In this document: positions 16,572 to 27,020 of the stretch, in pieces
How positions within the stretch are numbered: the first letter of the stretch is position 1
Layout of the letters: each line of letters opens with the position of its first letter
Origin: Heliomarina baculiformis
GTDB taxonomy: Bacteria > Pseudomonadota > Alphaproteobacteria > Rhodobacterales > Rhodobacteraceae
NCBI RefSeq assembly: GCF_019966545.1
Contig: NZ_JAIMIC010000013.1
Span: forward strand, 1 to 64,000
Direction: 5' to 3'
DNA length: 64,000 nucleotides
Notes under the pieces: model-generated
What the model was told of the DNA's origin: nothing
Seen by the model: only the letters and a program-made list of their open reading frames with translations
Database searches by the model: none
Made by a program: the position numbers and the translations under genes

Positions 16572-18923
16572 TCAATGGCCGTGGGCTAGGGCTCCCTGCG
16601 CCATCTTCTCTCCCACTTGCTCTCCCCCGGACCCGTCCGGCCGGTCCTTCTTGGCCCGGAGCAGCCTGAGCGCGTTGGCGACTACCAGTAGCGAAACGCC
16701 GACATCCGCAGCGATGGCACCCCACATTGTTGCCATGCCGAACGCTGTCAGCCCGACGAACAGCGCCTTCGTCGCAAGCGCAATTGCGATGTTCTGATGG
16801 ATGACGTTCATGGTGCGGCGCGAATGCCCGATCAGCCATGGCACCTTGGCGATGTCGTCCGTCATCAGCGCGATATCGGCGGTCTCAATGGCGGCATCCG
16901 ATCCGACCGCACCCATGGCGATGGCGAAATGCGCCCGCGCCATGGCAGGTGCATCGTTCACACCGTCGCCAATCATTGCCACGACATCATAGTTGGCAAC
17001 GAGTTCCTCGATTGCCGTCACTTTGTCTTCGGGCAGCAGTTCCGCGCGCACCTCGTCAATGCCGACTTCCGCCGCCACGGCGCGCGCCGTGCGTTCATTG
17101 TCGCCGGTCAGCATGATGATCTTTTTTACGCCCTGGGCATGCAGGCGTGCCACGACCACCTTCGCATCCGGGCGGATGCGGTCGCGCAGTTCGATCAGGC
17201 CCAGCAGGCGGTCCGCGGAGCCTACGGCAACGAGTGTGCTGCCAGCCCCTTCGATCCGTTCCAGCAGGTCGCGGGGGATCGCTTCGCCAAGCCCCTTCTC
17301 GGTCGCAAATCGATCCGAGCCGAGCCAGACGGGCTGACCCTCCCAGGTTCCCTCGACACCGCGGCCCGGCACCGTTTTGGTGTCGGTAGCCGCCGACTGC
17401 TTCAACCCGTCGCGTTCGCCGCGCGCCAGGATGGCCCGCGCCAGAGGATGCGAAGAGCGGGCTTCCAACGCGACAGCGGCGCTCAGAAGGTCGCGTTCGA
17501 CCGTGCCGCCTAAAGGATGCAGGCCCGCGACCTCCGGTTCTCCCATGGTGATCGTCCCGGTCTTGTCCATTGCCAGAGCTGTCAGGCGTGACGGAGCCTC
17601 CACATAGGCACCGCCCTTGATCAGCACGCCATTGCGTGCCGAGGCCGCGAGCGAAGCGACGATGGAGACCGGCGTAGAAATCACGAGCGCACAGGGGCAA
17701 GCGATTACCAGAAGAACCAGCGCATTGTAGAACCAGTAATTCCATGCCCCCGCGAACAGCAGCGGCGGAACGACGGCGATTAGAATCGCCAGCGCCATCA
17801 CGATGGGCGTGTAGATGCGGGCGAATTTCGTGACCCATTGCTCCACCTCGGCCCGGCGCGAATGCGCATCGCCTACCATGCGGATGATTTTCGATAGCAC
17901 GGTATCGCCTGCGGCCTTGGTGGCCCTGACCGTCAGCGTGCCATCACCGTTGATCGTCCCTGCATAGACTTCGTCGCCAGTTTCCTTGGCGACCAGTGCG
18001 CTTTCCCCTGTAATCGGAGCCTGATCGACATCGCCGCGACCCTCGGTCACCTCTCCGTCGAGCGGGATGCGGTCTCCGCCGCGCACTACGAAGCGGTCAC
18101 CGATCGCAACCTGAGCCGCAGGAACATCGGTCTCCGATCCGTCGGCGCGAATGACGCGCGCCGTGGGTGGTGCCAGGTCCAACAGGGCCGAGACCGCGTT
18201 GCGCGCACGCCCCACGCTCCAGGATTCGAGAGCGAGGGACAGAGCAAAGAAGAATGCGACCGTCGCCGCCTCGAAAAACTCGCCCAGCCCGATCGCACCG
18301 GCTACGGCAACGATCATCAGGAGGTTCATGTCAGGCGACAATCTACGCGCGGCGGACCATGCTTTGGGGGCGACCAGCCAGGCTCCGAACACCACCGCCA
18401 GCATGAACAGCCCCATCTCGACCAGAGGCATAGACGTCTCGCCATGACCGGAGAAGAGCCGCAGCGCGCCGCCCGCCCCCGTCTCGACGATGTGGTAAAG
18501 GAACCCGGCGGCCCAGAAGCCGCCGCTGAGTCCGGTGAAGAGGCGTTGACGTGCGAAATGCGCCGCCTGATCCGCTTCGGCGCTTTCGGCATCCCACATC
18601 TTCGCGCTCATACCGGTCGAGCCGACGATCTTGATGATCTTATCGTCGCTGAGCGGTTTGGCGCTTTTGAGGATGGTCATGCGCCCGTTGATCACATCGA
18701 AGGCCAGATGCTCGCTGCCGCCGACTTCCGGCCCGACGACCTTGTTCAGGATCGCGACCTCTTCCGCACAATCCAGCCCGTTAACGCGAAAACTGCGTCC
18801 GGAGGATGGTGGAGGTGCTGCCACCTGCGCGGTGTCTTCGGCCGTCTGGCCACAGCAAGCCTTTGTGTCTTTGCGATCATCCTGATGACCGTGCGGATGC
18901 GTGTCTGGACCGTCGTGGGACAT
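16572..18923 (-). CDS. zntA: Zn/Cd/Pb-type P1B ATPase (ZntA-like)
   Basis: A 783-residue ATPase. A His/Cys-rich N-terminus (THPHGHQDD, ACCGQ) is followed by one degenerate HMA domain with GLDCAEEV in place of CxxC. The membrane CPC motif in ACPCALVISTP is the P1B-2 type that exports Zn, Cd and Pb. DKTGT is the phosphorylation site, SSHPLARA the SEHP-like loop, and [10 protein letters not shown] the hinge. It is expressed from its own MerR-type promoter at 18954-18984, whose operator matches those near merR 10 kb away. Confidence 0.92.
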   Translation of the reverse strand: MSHDGPDTHPHGHQDDRKDTKACCGQTAEDTAQVAAPPPSSGRSFRVNGLDCAEEVAILNKVVGPEVGGSEHLAFDVINGRMTILKSAKPLSDDKIIKIVGSTGMSAKMWDAESAEADQAAHFARQRLFTGLSGGFWAAGFLYHIVETGAGGALRLFSGHGETSMPLVEMGLFMLAVVFGAWLVAPKAWSAARRLSPDMNLLMIVAVAGAIGLGEFFEAATVAFFFALSLALESWSVGRARNAVSALLDLAPPTARVIRADGSETDVPAAQVAIGDRFVVRGGDRIPLDGEVTEGRGDVDQAPITGESALVAKETGDEVYAGTINGDGTLTVRATKAAGDTVLSKIIRMVGDAHSRRAEVEQWVTKFARIYTPIVMALAILIAVVPPLLFAGAWNYWFYNALVLLVIACPCALVISTPVSIVASLAASARNGVLIKGGAYVEAPSRLTALAMDKTGTITMGEPEVAGLHPLGGTVERDLLSAAVALEARSSHPLARAILARGERDGLKQSAATDTKTVPGRGVEGTWEGQPVWLGSDRFATEKGLGEAIPRDLLERIEGAGSTLVAVGSADRLLGLIELRDRIRPDAKVVVARLHAQGVKKIIMLTGDNERTARAVAAEVGIDEVRAELLPEDKVTAIEELVANYDVVAMIGDGVNDAPAMARAHFAIAMGAVGSDAAIETADIALMTDDIAKVPWLIGHSRRTMNVIHQNIAIALATKALFVGLTAFGMATMWGAIAADVGVSLLVVANALRLLRAKKDRPDGSGGEQVGEKMAQGALAHGH

Positions 18924-18953
18924 GGGAAACCTCTGAGAATAAGCGTTGAGCCA

Positions 18954-18984
18954 AAGATAGGAGCTTCAGTTGCTAGAGGTTCAA
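18954..18984 (-). promoter_or_regulatory. MerR-type promoter of the ZntA-like ATPase
   Basis: On the minus strand: TTGAAC (18979-18984), a 19-base spacer (18960-18978) with arms CTCTAG-CAA-CTGAAG, and TATCTT (18954-18959). It lies about 30 bases before the coding start. Confidence 0.8.
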
Positions 18985-19076
18985 GAAGTTTCTTGGGATG
19001 TTCTGTGATTAAGGCCATCACAATCAGCACTGTACCTCCTCTGAACTGTTCGGGCGCGACAGCGAGGCGATTGGAC

Positions 19077-19107
19077 TTGACCTTCCATCTACGGGAAGCA
19101 CTATTTG
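19077..19107 (+). promoter_or_regulatory. CueR-type promoter of copA
   Basis: TTGACC (19077-19082), a 19-base spacer (19083-19101) and TATTTG (19102-19107). The dyad CCTTCC-N7-GGAAGC matches the operator known for CueR/HmrR copper sensors and differs from the Zn-type arms on the other side of the same intergenic region. No CueR gene lies in the window. Confidence 0.75.
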
Positions 19108-19139
19108 CGGTCCCAGTGTAGTTTTTGAAAGGCTGGGAA

Positions 19140-21467
19140 ATGGATCAGATAGTAGGCAAGGATGCGTCAGAGCGGTCGTCGGATCATGCCGTGGATCCGG
19201 TGTGCGGCATGTCCGTCACAATTTCTCCGGACGCACGCCGTGCAGATTATGACGGTGAAATTTTCTATTTCTGCTCCGACAAGTGCCATACCAAGTTCAA
19301 GGCTGATCCAGTTTACTACGCCCCTGGCAAGGCATCGGATCGTCGCATGACGTCACAAGCAGGCGCGCAGTATACATGCCCGATGCACCCTGATATCGTA
19401 CGTGATGAACCCGGATCTTGCCCGATCTGTGGCATGGCGCTGGAACCGATGTTACCGTCGGATGAACCCAGTCAGGAACTGACCGACTTCACCCGCCGCA
19501 TGTGGATCAGTGCCGCCGCGGCCGTTCCCCTGGTCATCCTAACCATGGGGGAGTTGGTCGGTCTGCCCGTCCGAGACTGGATCGGGCATCAACTGGCGAC
19601 CTATGTCGAGTTCGCGTTGGCGACACCAATCGTCCTATGGGCGGCGAAACCCTTCTTCGAGCGGGGATGGGCGTCGATCATGAACCGCTCGCCCAACATG
19701 TGGACACTGATCGCCATCGGTGTCGGTGCGGCCTACATCTATTCGCTGGTGGCTACGTTCCTTCCGGGCGTGTTTCCGGAGGTCTACCGGATGGGCGCGG
19801 GCGTCGGCACCTACTTTGAGGCCGCCGTTGTCATCATCACCCTGATTTTTGTCGGGCAGGTTCTGGAGCTGAGGGCGCGGGAACGGACCGGCGATGCCAT
19901 TCGGGCACTACTCGACCTGGCCCCGAAAACCGCGCGACGTATCCTGCCCGACGGCACAGAGTATGACGCGCCGCTGGAAAACATCGTTGAGGGGGATCGT
20001 CTGCGGGTCCGCCCAGGCGACGCGATCCCCGTCGACGCCACGGTCATGGACGGTACGTCGTCCATCGACGAGAGCATGATCACCGGCGAACCCCTGCCGG
20101 TCGAAAAAGGTCCCGGCGATACCGTCACCGGCGGCACGATCAACAAGAACGGATCCCTTGTCATCGAGGCCGCGCGCGTGGGTGCCGACACGATGCTGAG
20201 CCAGATCGTCGAGATGGTTTCGAACGCGCGTAGGTCCCGCGCGCCGATTCAGGGTCTTGCCGACAAGGTCTCATCCTACTTCGTGCCGACCGTTGTCCTG
20301 ATCGCGCTGCTCGCATTCGTCGCGTGGCTGAGCTTCGGACCCGAACCTGCTCTGGTCTTTGCCATTGCCTCGGCGGTGTCGGTGCTGATCATCGCCTGCC
20401 CCTGTGCTCTGGGTCTGGCGACCCCGATTTCGATCACGACGGCCGCGGGGCGCGGTGCACAGGCGGGTGTGCTGATCAAGGACGCCGAAGCTCTGGAACG
20501 CATGGCCAAGGTCGATACGCTGATCGTGGACAAGACGGGTACCCTGACCGAGGGGAAGCCGAAGCTGACCGATGTGGCCGCTCTGGGCGACGAAAGCGAG
20601 GAAACCATTCTAACCCTAGCTGCCGCCCTGGAAAAAGGCTCGGAGCACCCGTTGGCGGAGGCCATCGTGGAGGGTGCGAAGGAGAAGGGTATTAAGGTCG
20701 GCAATGCCGAAAACTTCGAGGCGGTGACCGGAAAAGGCGTGCGCGGAACTGTCTTGGGGCGGGCTGTCGCACTTGGAAATACCGCAATGATGCGCGACAT
20801 GTCTCTCGACACATCTGCGGCGGAGGAAGCGGCAGATGTTCTACGGGCCGAGGGTAAGACTGCCATGTTCGTAGCCATTGAAGGTAAGCTGTCCGGCATC
20901 GTCGCAGTGGCCGACCCGATCAAGGAGTCGACTGCCGAAGCCATCAAGGTGCTGCACGAGGCAGGTCTGCGGATCATCATGGCGACAGGTGACAACGAAC
21001 GCACCGCCAGGGCCGTGGCGCAGCGGCTTGGAATCGACGAGGTTCGGGCCGGCGTTCTGCCGGAAGATAAGAAGGCGCTGGTGGACGAGCTGCACGCCGA
21101 AGGCAGAAAGGTCGCGATGGCGGGTGATGGTGTCAACGACGCGCCAGCCCTGGCCGCAGCGGACGTCGGCCTTGCCATGGGTACGGGCGCGGACGTGGCG
21201 GTTGAAAGTGCGGGCATCACGCTGTTGCGCGGGGATCTGAACGGCATCGTCAAGGCGCGGACACTGGCGGTGGCGACGATCCGCAACATTCGCCAGAACC
21301 TGTTCTGGGCGTTTGCCTATAACACGCTCGGTGTTCCAATCGCGGCAGGGGTCCTCTACCCGGTCTTCGGCCTATTAATGTCACCAATGATCGCCGCAGC
21401 CGCGATGAGCCTTTCTTCAGTCTCGGTCATCGCAAACGCTCTCAGGCTGAGGCGATTGAAGCTTTAG
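19140..21467 (+). CDS. copA: Cu(I) P1B ATPase CopA with YHS domain
   Basis: A 775-residue ATPase. The N-terminus has a YHS domain (residues about 18-60, DPVCGM then FYFCSDKC) and a heavy-metal-binding CPMHP...CPICGM segment (about 80-105) instead of HMA domains. [10 protein letters not shown] is the P1B-1 copper motif, followed by [17 protein letters not shown] and [10 protein letters not shown]. It should export Cu(I) to the periplasm for the oxidase and Cus pump encoded downstream. The ATG at 19140 is chosen over a TTG five codons earlier. It is one of two CopA-type pumps here. Confidence 0.93.
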   Translation: MDQIVGKDASERSSDHAVDPVCGMSVTISPDARRADYDGEIFYFCSDKCHTKFKADPVYYAPGKASDRRMTSQAGAQYTCPMHPDIVRDEPGSCPICGMALEPMLPSDEPSQELTDFTRRMWISAAAAVPLVILTMGELVGLPVRDWIGHQLATYVEFALATPIVLWAAKPFFERGWASIMNRSPNMWTLIAIGVGAAYIYSLVATFLPGVFPEVYRMGAGVGTYFEAAVVIITLIFVGQVLELRARERTGDAIRALLDLAPKTARRILPDGTEYDAPLENIVEGDRLRVRPGDAIPVDATVMDGTSSIDESMITGEPLPVEKGPGDTVTGGTINKNGSLVIEAARVGADTMLSQIVEMVSNARRSRAPIQGLADKVSSYFVPTVVLIALLAFVAWLSFGPEPALVFAIASAVSVLIIACPCALGLATPISITTAAGRGAQAGVLIKDAEALERMAKVDTLIVDKTGTLTEGKPKLTDVAALGDESEETILTLAAALEKGSEHPLAEAIVEGAKEKGIKVGNAENFEAVTGKGVRGTVLGRAVALGNTAMMRDMSLDTSAAEEAADVLRAEGKTAMFVAIEGKLSGIVAVADPIKESTAEAIKVLHEAGLRIIMATGDNERTARAVAQRLGIDEVRAGVLPEDKKALVDELHAEGRKVAMAGDGVNDAPALAAADVGLAMGTGADVAVESAGITLLRGDLNGIVKARTLAVATIRNIRQNLFWAFAYNTLGVPIAAGVLYPVFGLLMSPMIAAAAMSLSSVSVIANALRLRRLKL

Positions 21468-21558
21468 CGGGTCCGCGATTTGAACGTGAAGTCGGTCAAT
21501 TATCCATTTCAGCAAAACGTGTATTGCTGGTCTGTCAGAAATCCAACATAGCTGACCG

Positions 21559-21888
21559 ATGATACTCAAAACGCGCCTTTTTCTGCTTACTCTTTTGATT
21601 GGCGTTGTTCTGGCGCAAATCGGCCATGCGTCCATTTCAAGCGTGGATTCAGGGTCTTCGATGGTCATGCAAAGCGATTGCTGTCCAGATGACTGCCCGG
21701 ACATGCCGGAATGCGATGCTGCTTGCATTTCGACGATGCAATGTCGGGTAGCCCCGATTGTGCTGGGGCTGGAACGAGCAACTCTAGCGAGCTTGCGGGG
21801 CCCCGGAAGCGCAGAGTTCTCACGGGCCGAGGCGGCAGCCCACCGACAACATGCGGACATTGGGCTTCAAAGACCGCCCAAGGCATGA
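21559..21888 (+). CDS. Cys-rich exported protein, probable metal binder
   Basis: A 109-residue protein with a signal peptide (cleavage after GHA) and a compact Met/Cys cluster of about 30 residues (MVMQSDCCPDDCPDMPECDAAC). A basic, less conserved-looking tail follows. The cluster suggests periplasmic copper binding; no family is recognised. It precedes the FixH-like, CusB and CusA genes on the same strand and is probably co-expressed with them. Confidence 0.65.
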   Translation: MILKTRLFLLTLLIGVVLAQIGHASISSVDSGSSMVMQSDCCPDDCPDMPECDAACISTMQCRVAPIVLGLERATLASLRGPGSAEFSRAEAAAHRQHADIGLQRPPKA

Positions 21889-21993
21889 CGGGTCAGGTGC
21901 CTTTCGCACCAAAATCCACGCGCCGATGTAACGTATAGACTCAGGGTCGATACGATGGCTGGCGTTCCTGTTGCCCGTCAAAATAGGCGTATC

Positions 21994-22392
21994 ATGCTCC
22001 GCTATATCCCCACCTTTCTTGCGACCCTCGTGGTCGCGACCCAGCTCTCCGTGCCGATGGCACAGGCGGCTGCATCTGATTACAACCTCGTTCTCATCGA
22101 AACGACCTATCCCTTCGGAGACGGCGCGGTTCTGGAGCTTCGTCTGATTGATACCCGGACCAATGCGCCCGTCGAAGGCGCCGTCATCTTTGCTACAAGG
22201 CTGGATATGGAGCCGGACGGCATGGAGACGATGACTTCGACAGTCGTGGCGCTGCCTGGCAAAGAGCCGGGTCTATATCGTTTTTCCGCCGATCTGACGA
22301 TGGACGGAAACTGGCGGTTTTCCGTTGCGGCCAAGGTGCAGGGTGAACCTGAAACTGTTCAGGCGCAAATCGTGCTCGAGGTGCTGCCATGA
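21994..22392 (+). CDS. FixH/YtkA-like exported domain protein
   Basis: A 132-residue protein from the ATG at 21994, with a signal peptide (cleavage near AQAAA) and an immunoglobulin-like YtkA/FixH domain. The domain shows GDGAVLELRLIDTRTNAPV, GLYRFSADLTMDGNWRF and VQAQIVLEV. Such domains sit next to copper transport genes and may act as periplasmic copper carriers for the RND pump. The stop overlaps the cusB start (ATGA). Confidence 0.72.
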   Translation: MLRYIPTFLATLVVATQLSVPMAQAAASDYNLVLIETTYPFGDGAVLELRLIDTRTNAPVEGAVIFATRLDMEPDGMETMTSTVVALPGKEPGLYRFSADLTMDGNWRFSVAAKVQGEPETVQAQIVLEVLP

Positions 22393-23825
22393 GCGTCTTT
22401 GGCAAATTAGTGCTTATCGGCGTGGTTGGCGGCGCGGCTGGATGGGCGGGCCTCGCGGCAGGCGTCAAGGGTTGGACGCCTGCTATGCTGGCAAATGTGG
22501 CGCAGACGAAATTCACCGCGCTGATGGGACGGCAAGCTGAAGCAATGCCAGCCGCAACCCGAACGCCGACAGGCCCGGTCATCTACTACCGACACCCTGA
22601 CGGTCTCGCCGAATGGTCCGCTACGCCGACCGAGACTGCCGATGGAAAGTCCTTTTTACCGGTCCTGGCGAGCGAAGACGTATCGTTTGATCCAGAGGCG
22701 ATCACGCCCCTAGAGGCAGAGAGTGTCGAACGAACCCTACTCTACTACCGCCACCCGATGGGCCTGCCTGATACGTCGCCGGTGCCAAAGCTGGATTCCA
22801 TGGGGATGGACTACCTGCCCGTCTATGCCGACGAGGCAAGCGATGCCGGATCAGTGACCGTATCTCCCGGCAAGCTGCAACGCACGGGCGTGCGTACGTC
22901 AATTGCGGTGTTTGATCCCATGGCAACAACGGTGCGTGCGCCGGGGATCGTCGCGCTGGACGACCGTCGAGTCAGCGTCATTTCATTGCGTGCGGATGCG
23001 TTCATCGAAGAAGTTGAGGATGTAACGACCGGATCAATCGTTGAAGCAGGCGAACCGCTGGCGATGCTCTATTCTCCGGATATCGTCTCGGCGGCCGCAC
23101 AGTATGTTTCGGACCTGCGAAGTGGTGAAGGGCGCGTGGAAGGCAGCCGTCAAAGGCTGGCAAACCTGGGTGTTCCCGTGTCAGTGATCGACAAGATCGC
23201 GGCGGAAAGGCGTACGCCGGTGCAAATCAGCCTGATGGCACCGCGGTCGGGCGTGGTTCTGGAACGAATGGCCGTCGAAGGCATGATGTCCGAGGCTGGA
23301 GAAACGCTGTTTCGTATTGCCGATACATCGGTTGTCTGGGTCATCGCGGACGTGCCGGAATCTGCGCTCGCGGGTCTTTCGGATGGAAACGCTGCGACGA
23401 TCACCTTTCCAGGCCTGCCGGGCGAGACCTTCAGCGGCGTTATCGACAAGATCTACCCTGAGGTCGATATGCAGACCCGGACGGCACGCGTCCGCGTCGA
23501 CCTGTCCAACCCTGAGGGTCGCTTGCTTGTCAACATGTTCGCTGATGTGGCTTTGGCGACGGGCGACGGTGCGCCCGTGGTGCAGGTGCCGGAAACGGCG
23601 GTGATCGACACCGGCGACCGTCAGGTGGTGATCAGAGATCTGGGGGAGGGGAAATTCGCTCCGCAGGATGTGGTGCTGGGGCGGCAGGCAGCTGGGATGG
23701 TGGAAATCCTTGAAGGCATTGTGGAGGGCGACCGCATTGTCACCACCTCTACCTTTTTGATCGACGCGGAAAGCAACCTGAACGCAGCCCTGGCTGCGCT
23801 GACTGCCCCGGAGGCAGGCGAATGA
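22389..23825 (+). CDS. cusB: RND efflux periplasmic adaptor (CusB-like)
   Basis: A 478-residue adaptor with one N-terminal membrane segment and two tandem heavy-metal-binding segments (YYRHPDGL near 62 and YYRHPMGLPD...MGMDYLP near 118). The usual lipoyl, hairpin and beta-barrel domains of membrane fusion proteins follow. It links CusA to a TolC-like outer membrane channel. Coupled by overlap to the genes on both sides. Confidence 0.9.
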   Translation: MSVFGKLVLIGVVGGAAGWAGLAAGVKGWTPAMLANVAQTKFTALMGRQAEAMPAATRTPTGPVIYYRHPDGLAEWSATPTETADGKSFLPVLASEDVSFDPEAITPLEAESVERTLLYYRHPMGLPDTSPVPKLDSMGMDYLPVYADEASDAGSVTVSPGKLQRTGVRTSIAVFDPMATTVRAPGIVALDDRRVSVISLRADAFIEEVEDVTTGSIVEAGEPLAMLYSPDIVSAAAQYVSDLRSGEGRVEGSRQRLANLGVPVSVIDKIAAERRTPVQISLMAPRSGVVLERMAVEGMMSEAGETLFRIADTSVVWVIADVPESALAGLSDGNAATITFPGLPGETFSGVIDKIYPEVDMQTRTARVRVDLSNPEGRLLVNMFADVALATGDGAPVVQVPETAVIDTGDRQVVIRDLGEGKFAPQDVVLGRQAAGMVEILEGIVEGDRIVTTSTFLIDAESNLNAALAALTAPEAGE

Positions 23826-26800
23826 TCTCGCGTGTCATTGAATGGTCCGCCCGCAACCTTGTTCTCGTGTTCTTCGCCACGGCCCTGATCATCGCCGCAG
23901 GGGTCTGGTCACTGCGCAACTTGCCGATCGACGCTATTCCCGATTTGTCAGACGTGCAGGTGATCGTGCTGACCGATTATCCGGGCCAGGCTCCGCAGGT
24001 CGTCGAGGATCAGGTCACCTATCCGCTGACTTCGGCGATGCTTACGGTGCCGCGATCCCGCGTCGTGCGCGGGTTTTCGTTCTTCGGCATTTCCTTTGTC
24101 TACATTATCTTCGAGGACGGTGTGGACCCCTATTGGGCACGGTCCCGCGTTCTGGAATACCTCAACGCCGCCGCCGCTCGGCTGCCCGACGGCGTGACGC
24201 CCACGCTTGGGCCTGATGCGACCGGGGTTGGCTGGGTTTACCAATACGCGATCACCGGGGAAAATCTGTCGCTGGCGGAATTGCGGTCGTTGCAGGATTG
24301 GGTCGTCCGATATGGTGCAAGCCGCGCCGAGGGCGTGTCCGAAGTGGCCAGCGTCGGCGGCTTCGTCAAGCAATACTCGGTCACTCTGGATCCGGTGCGG
24401 ATGCGGGCGCAGGGGATCACTCTGTCCGATATCGGCAAGGCGATCTCTGAAAGCAACATGGACACCGGCGGGCGCACGGTCGAACTGTCCGAGTTTGAAT
24501 TCATGGTGCGCGGGCGGGGCTATCTGGCGGGAACCGAGGATATCGGCAACATCACCCTGCGCAGTATCGGCGGGGTGCCGATCAACCTGAAAGATGTCGC
24601 GCGGGTCGAAATCGTCCCCAATGAACGCCGCGGCATCGCCGAGTTGAACGGTGAGGGCGAGGTCGCCAGTGGCATCGTGCTGCAACGGGTGGGTGCCAAT
24701 GCACTGGATGTGATCGAAAACGCCAAATCAGAACTGGGCGTGGTGGCTCAAAGCCTGCCTGACGGGGTCGACATCGTACCGGTCTATGACAGGTCCAACC
24801 TGATCCTGTCGGCGATCAAGACGCTGAAAACCACGCTTCTCGAAGAAAGTCTCGTCGTGGCCGGAGTCACGATCATTTTTCTGCTGCACGTCCGCTCTGC
24901 CCTTGTGGCTATTATCATGCTGCCGGTGGGTCTGCTGATGGCGTTCACCGCAATGAAATTTCTCGGGATCGGTGCCAACATCATGAGCCTTGGCGGCATT
25001 GCGATTGCCATCGGCGCGATGATCGACGCCGCCATCGTGATGATCGAGAACGCGCACAAGCATCTGGAACGTGCCGCCCCCGACAAGCCCCGCATCGAGG
25101 TGCTGATCGAAGCCGCAAGCGAGGTCGGCCCGGCGCTGTTCTTTAGTCTGCTGATCATTACCGTGTCTTTCCTGCCGATCTTTGCATTGGAAGGACAGGA
25201 GGGACGCATGTTCGGCCCCCTGGCCTATACCAAGACATTTTCGATGACGGCGGCTGCTTTCCTGTCGGTGACGCTGGTGCCTGCGCTGATGGTGGTCTTC
25301 GTGCGCGGCCGGATCATCCCTGAACACAGGAATCCGGTGAATCGCGCGCTGATCGCCGTCTACCGCCCGATCATCCGCGCGGTGCTGAAGGCCAAAAGCC
25401 TCACCATCATCGTGGCGCTGTTCGCCTTGATCGTTACGATCTGGCCCGCGCGGCAGCTGGGGTCGGAGTTCATGCCTGTCCTGAACGAGGGCACCTTGAT
25501 GTATATGCCGACGACTTTGCCCGGCTTGTCTGTGACGAAGGCGGCAGAGTTGATGCAAACACAGGACCGCATCATCAAGACCTTCCCCGAGGTGCTGTCG
25601 GTGTTCGGCAAGGCGGGACGTGCATTGACTGCCACAGACCCCGCGCCAACTGAAATGTTCGAAACCATCATCCAGCTACGACCCGAGGCAGAGTGGCGCC
25701 CCGGTGTCACCACCGAAAGCCTGCGGCAGGAAATGGACGCCGCGCTGCAATTTCCCGGCGTATCGAACGCCTGGACCATGCCGATCCGCGCCCGGATCGA
25801 CATGCTATCCACCGGTATCCGCACGCCGGTGGGCATCAAGGTTTATGGCACGAGTCTGACCGAGATGGAAAAGGTCGCCCGCGAGGTCGAAGCCGTGGTA
25901 CGCACGGTGCCCGGAACGACCAGCGCCTATGCCGAACGGGTGATCGGCGGCTATTACCTCGACATCACCCCGGACCGTACGGCGCTTGGCCGCTACGGCC
26001 TGTCGGTGCAGGATGTGCAAGAGGTGATCGGCATGGCCCTGGGAGCCAAGGCGATCACGCAGACCGTCGAGGGCCGCGAGCGCTACGACGTCGCTGTGCG
26101 TTATCCGGCGACCCTGAGGTCAGATCCGGAGGCCATCGGGCGTGAGGTTCAGGTTGCACTGCCGGACGGAGGCACCATTCCGCTGGGAGATGTGGCCACC
26201 ATCGAACGCACCCGTGGCGCCACTTCGATCCGGACCGAAAACGGACAGCTTGCCGTCTATATCTTCGTCGATATCATCGGACGCGATCTAGGCGGCTACG
26301 TGGCGGAAGCTCAAGCGGCAGTCGCGACCTCCGTCACCCTGCCACCTGGCTATTCCCTGGGCTGGAGCGGCCAGTTCGAATATCTTGAACGTGCGAAACA
26401 GCGGCTGGCCACCGTTGTGCCGCTGACACTGGCGCTGATCTTCCTGCTGCTTTACCTAAACTTCCGCCGCCTGACGGAAACCTTGATCGTGATGCTGTCG
26501 CTGCCCTTCGCTTTGGTAGGTGGCATCTGGCTCATGTGGTTCATGGGCTTCAATATGTCAGTTGCGGTGGCCGTCGGGTTTATCGCGCTGGCCGGGGTGG
26601 CGGCTGAAACCGGGGTGATCATGTTGATCTATCTCGATCAGGCGTTGAATGAAGCGCGTGACCGCGCGGACGGTCGGGACCTGACCCGCGACGAACATTA
26701 CGCCGCGATCATGGTGGGTGCAGTAGATCGAGTGCGCCCCAAGATGATGACGGTTGTAGCGATCATGGCGGGCCTGATGCCGATCCTTTGGGCGCACGGC

Positions 26801-26977
26801 ACAGGCTCTGAAATCATGCAGCGCATCGCCGTCCCGATGATCGGCGGGATGGTGTCGTCCACCTTACTGACCCTGATCGTGATTCCGGCGGTCTACGGTA
26901 TCATCAAGGGCTGGAGCCTGAAGAAAACTGTCGCCGCGGATCATTGGCCTCTCGACCGGGCCGCAGAGCAGGTGTAG
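23822..26977 (+). CDS. cusA: heavy-metal RND efflux pump (CusA/CzcA)
   Basis: A 1051-residue inner-membrane pump with 12 helices, two large periplasmic loops and an intact length for the HME-RND family. IGAMIDAAIVMIENAHKHLE is the conserved helix-4 motif, with charged residues in the proton relay. Several methionines in the porter domain (MPIRARIDMLSTGIRTPVG) are typical of Cu/Ag pumps. It works with CusB and probably the TolC-like lipoprotein at 32903-34363. It ends 43 bases from a convergent gene. Confidence 0.93.
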   Translation: MISRVIEWSARNLVLVFFATALIIAAGVWSLRNLPIDAIPDLSDVQVIVLTDYPGQAPQVVEDQVTYPLTSAMLTVPRSRVVRGFSFFGISFVYIIFEDGVDPYWARSRVLEYLNAAAARLPDGVTPTLGPDATGVGWVYQYAITGENLSLAELRSLQDWVVRYGASRAEGVSEVASVGGFVKQYSVTLDPVRMRAQGITLSDIGKAISESNMDTGGRTVELSEFEFMVRGRGYLAGTEDIGNITLRSIGGVPINLKDVARVEIVPNERRGIAELNGEGEVASGIVLQRVGANALDVIENAKSELGVVAQSLPDGVDIVPVYDRSNLILSAIKTLKTTLLEESLVVAGVTIIFLLHVRSALVAIIMLPVGLLMAFTAMKFLGIGANIMSLGGIAIAIGAMIDAAIVMIENAHKHLERAAPDKPRIEVLIEAASEVGPALFFSLLIITVSFLPIFALEGQEGRMFGPLAYTKTFSMTAAAFLSVTLVPALMVVFVRGRIIPEHRNPVNRALIAVYRPIIRAVLKAKSLTIIVALFALIVTIWPARQLGSEFMPVLNEGTLMYMPTTLPGLSVTKAAELMQTQDRIIKTFPEVLSVFGKAGRALTATDPAPTEMFETIIQLRPEAEWRPGVTTESLRQEMDAALQFPGVSNAWTMPIRARIDMLSTGIRTPVGIKVYGTSLTEMEKVAREVEAVVRTVPGTTSAYAERVIGGYYLDITPDRTALGRYGLSVQDVQEVIGMALGAKAITQTVEGRERYDVAVRYPATLRSDPEAIGREVQVALPDGGTIPLGDVATIERTRGATSIRTENGQLAVYIFVDIIGRDLGGYVAEAQAAVATSVTLPPGYSLGWSGQFEYLERAKQRLATVVPLTLALIFLLLYLNFRRLTETLIVMLSLPFALVGGIWLMWFMGFNMSVAVAVGFIALAGVAAETGVIMLIYLDQALNEARDRADGRDLTRDEHYAAIMVGAVDRVRPKMMTVVAIMAGLMPILWAHGTGSEIMQRIAVPMIGGMVSSTLLTLIVIPAVYGIIKGWSLKKTVAADHWPLDRAAEQV

Positions 26978-27020
26978 CGGAATTAAGGAAGAACGGGCAC
27001 ATTCAAATGGTCGCTGCAAT

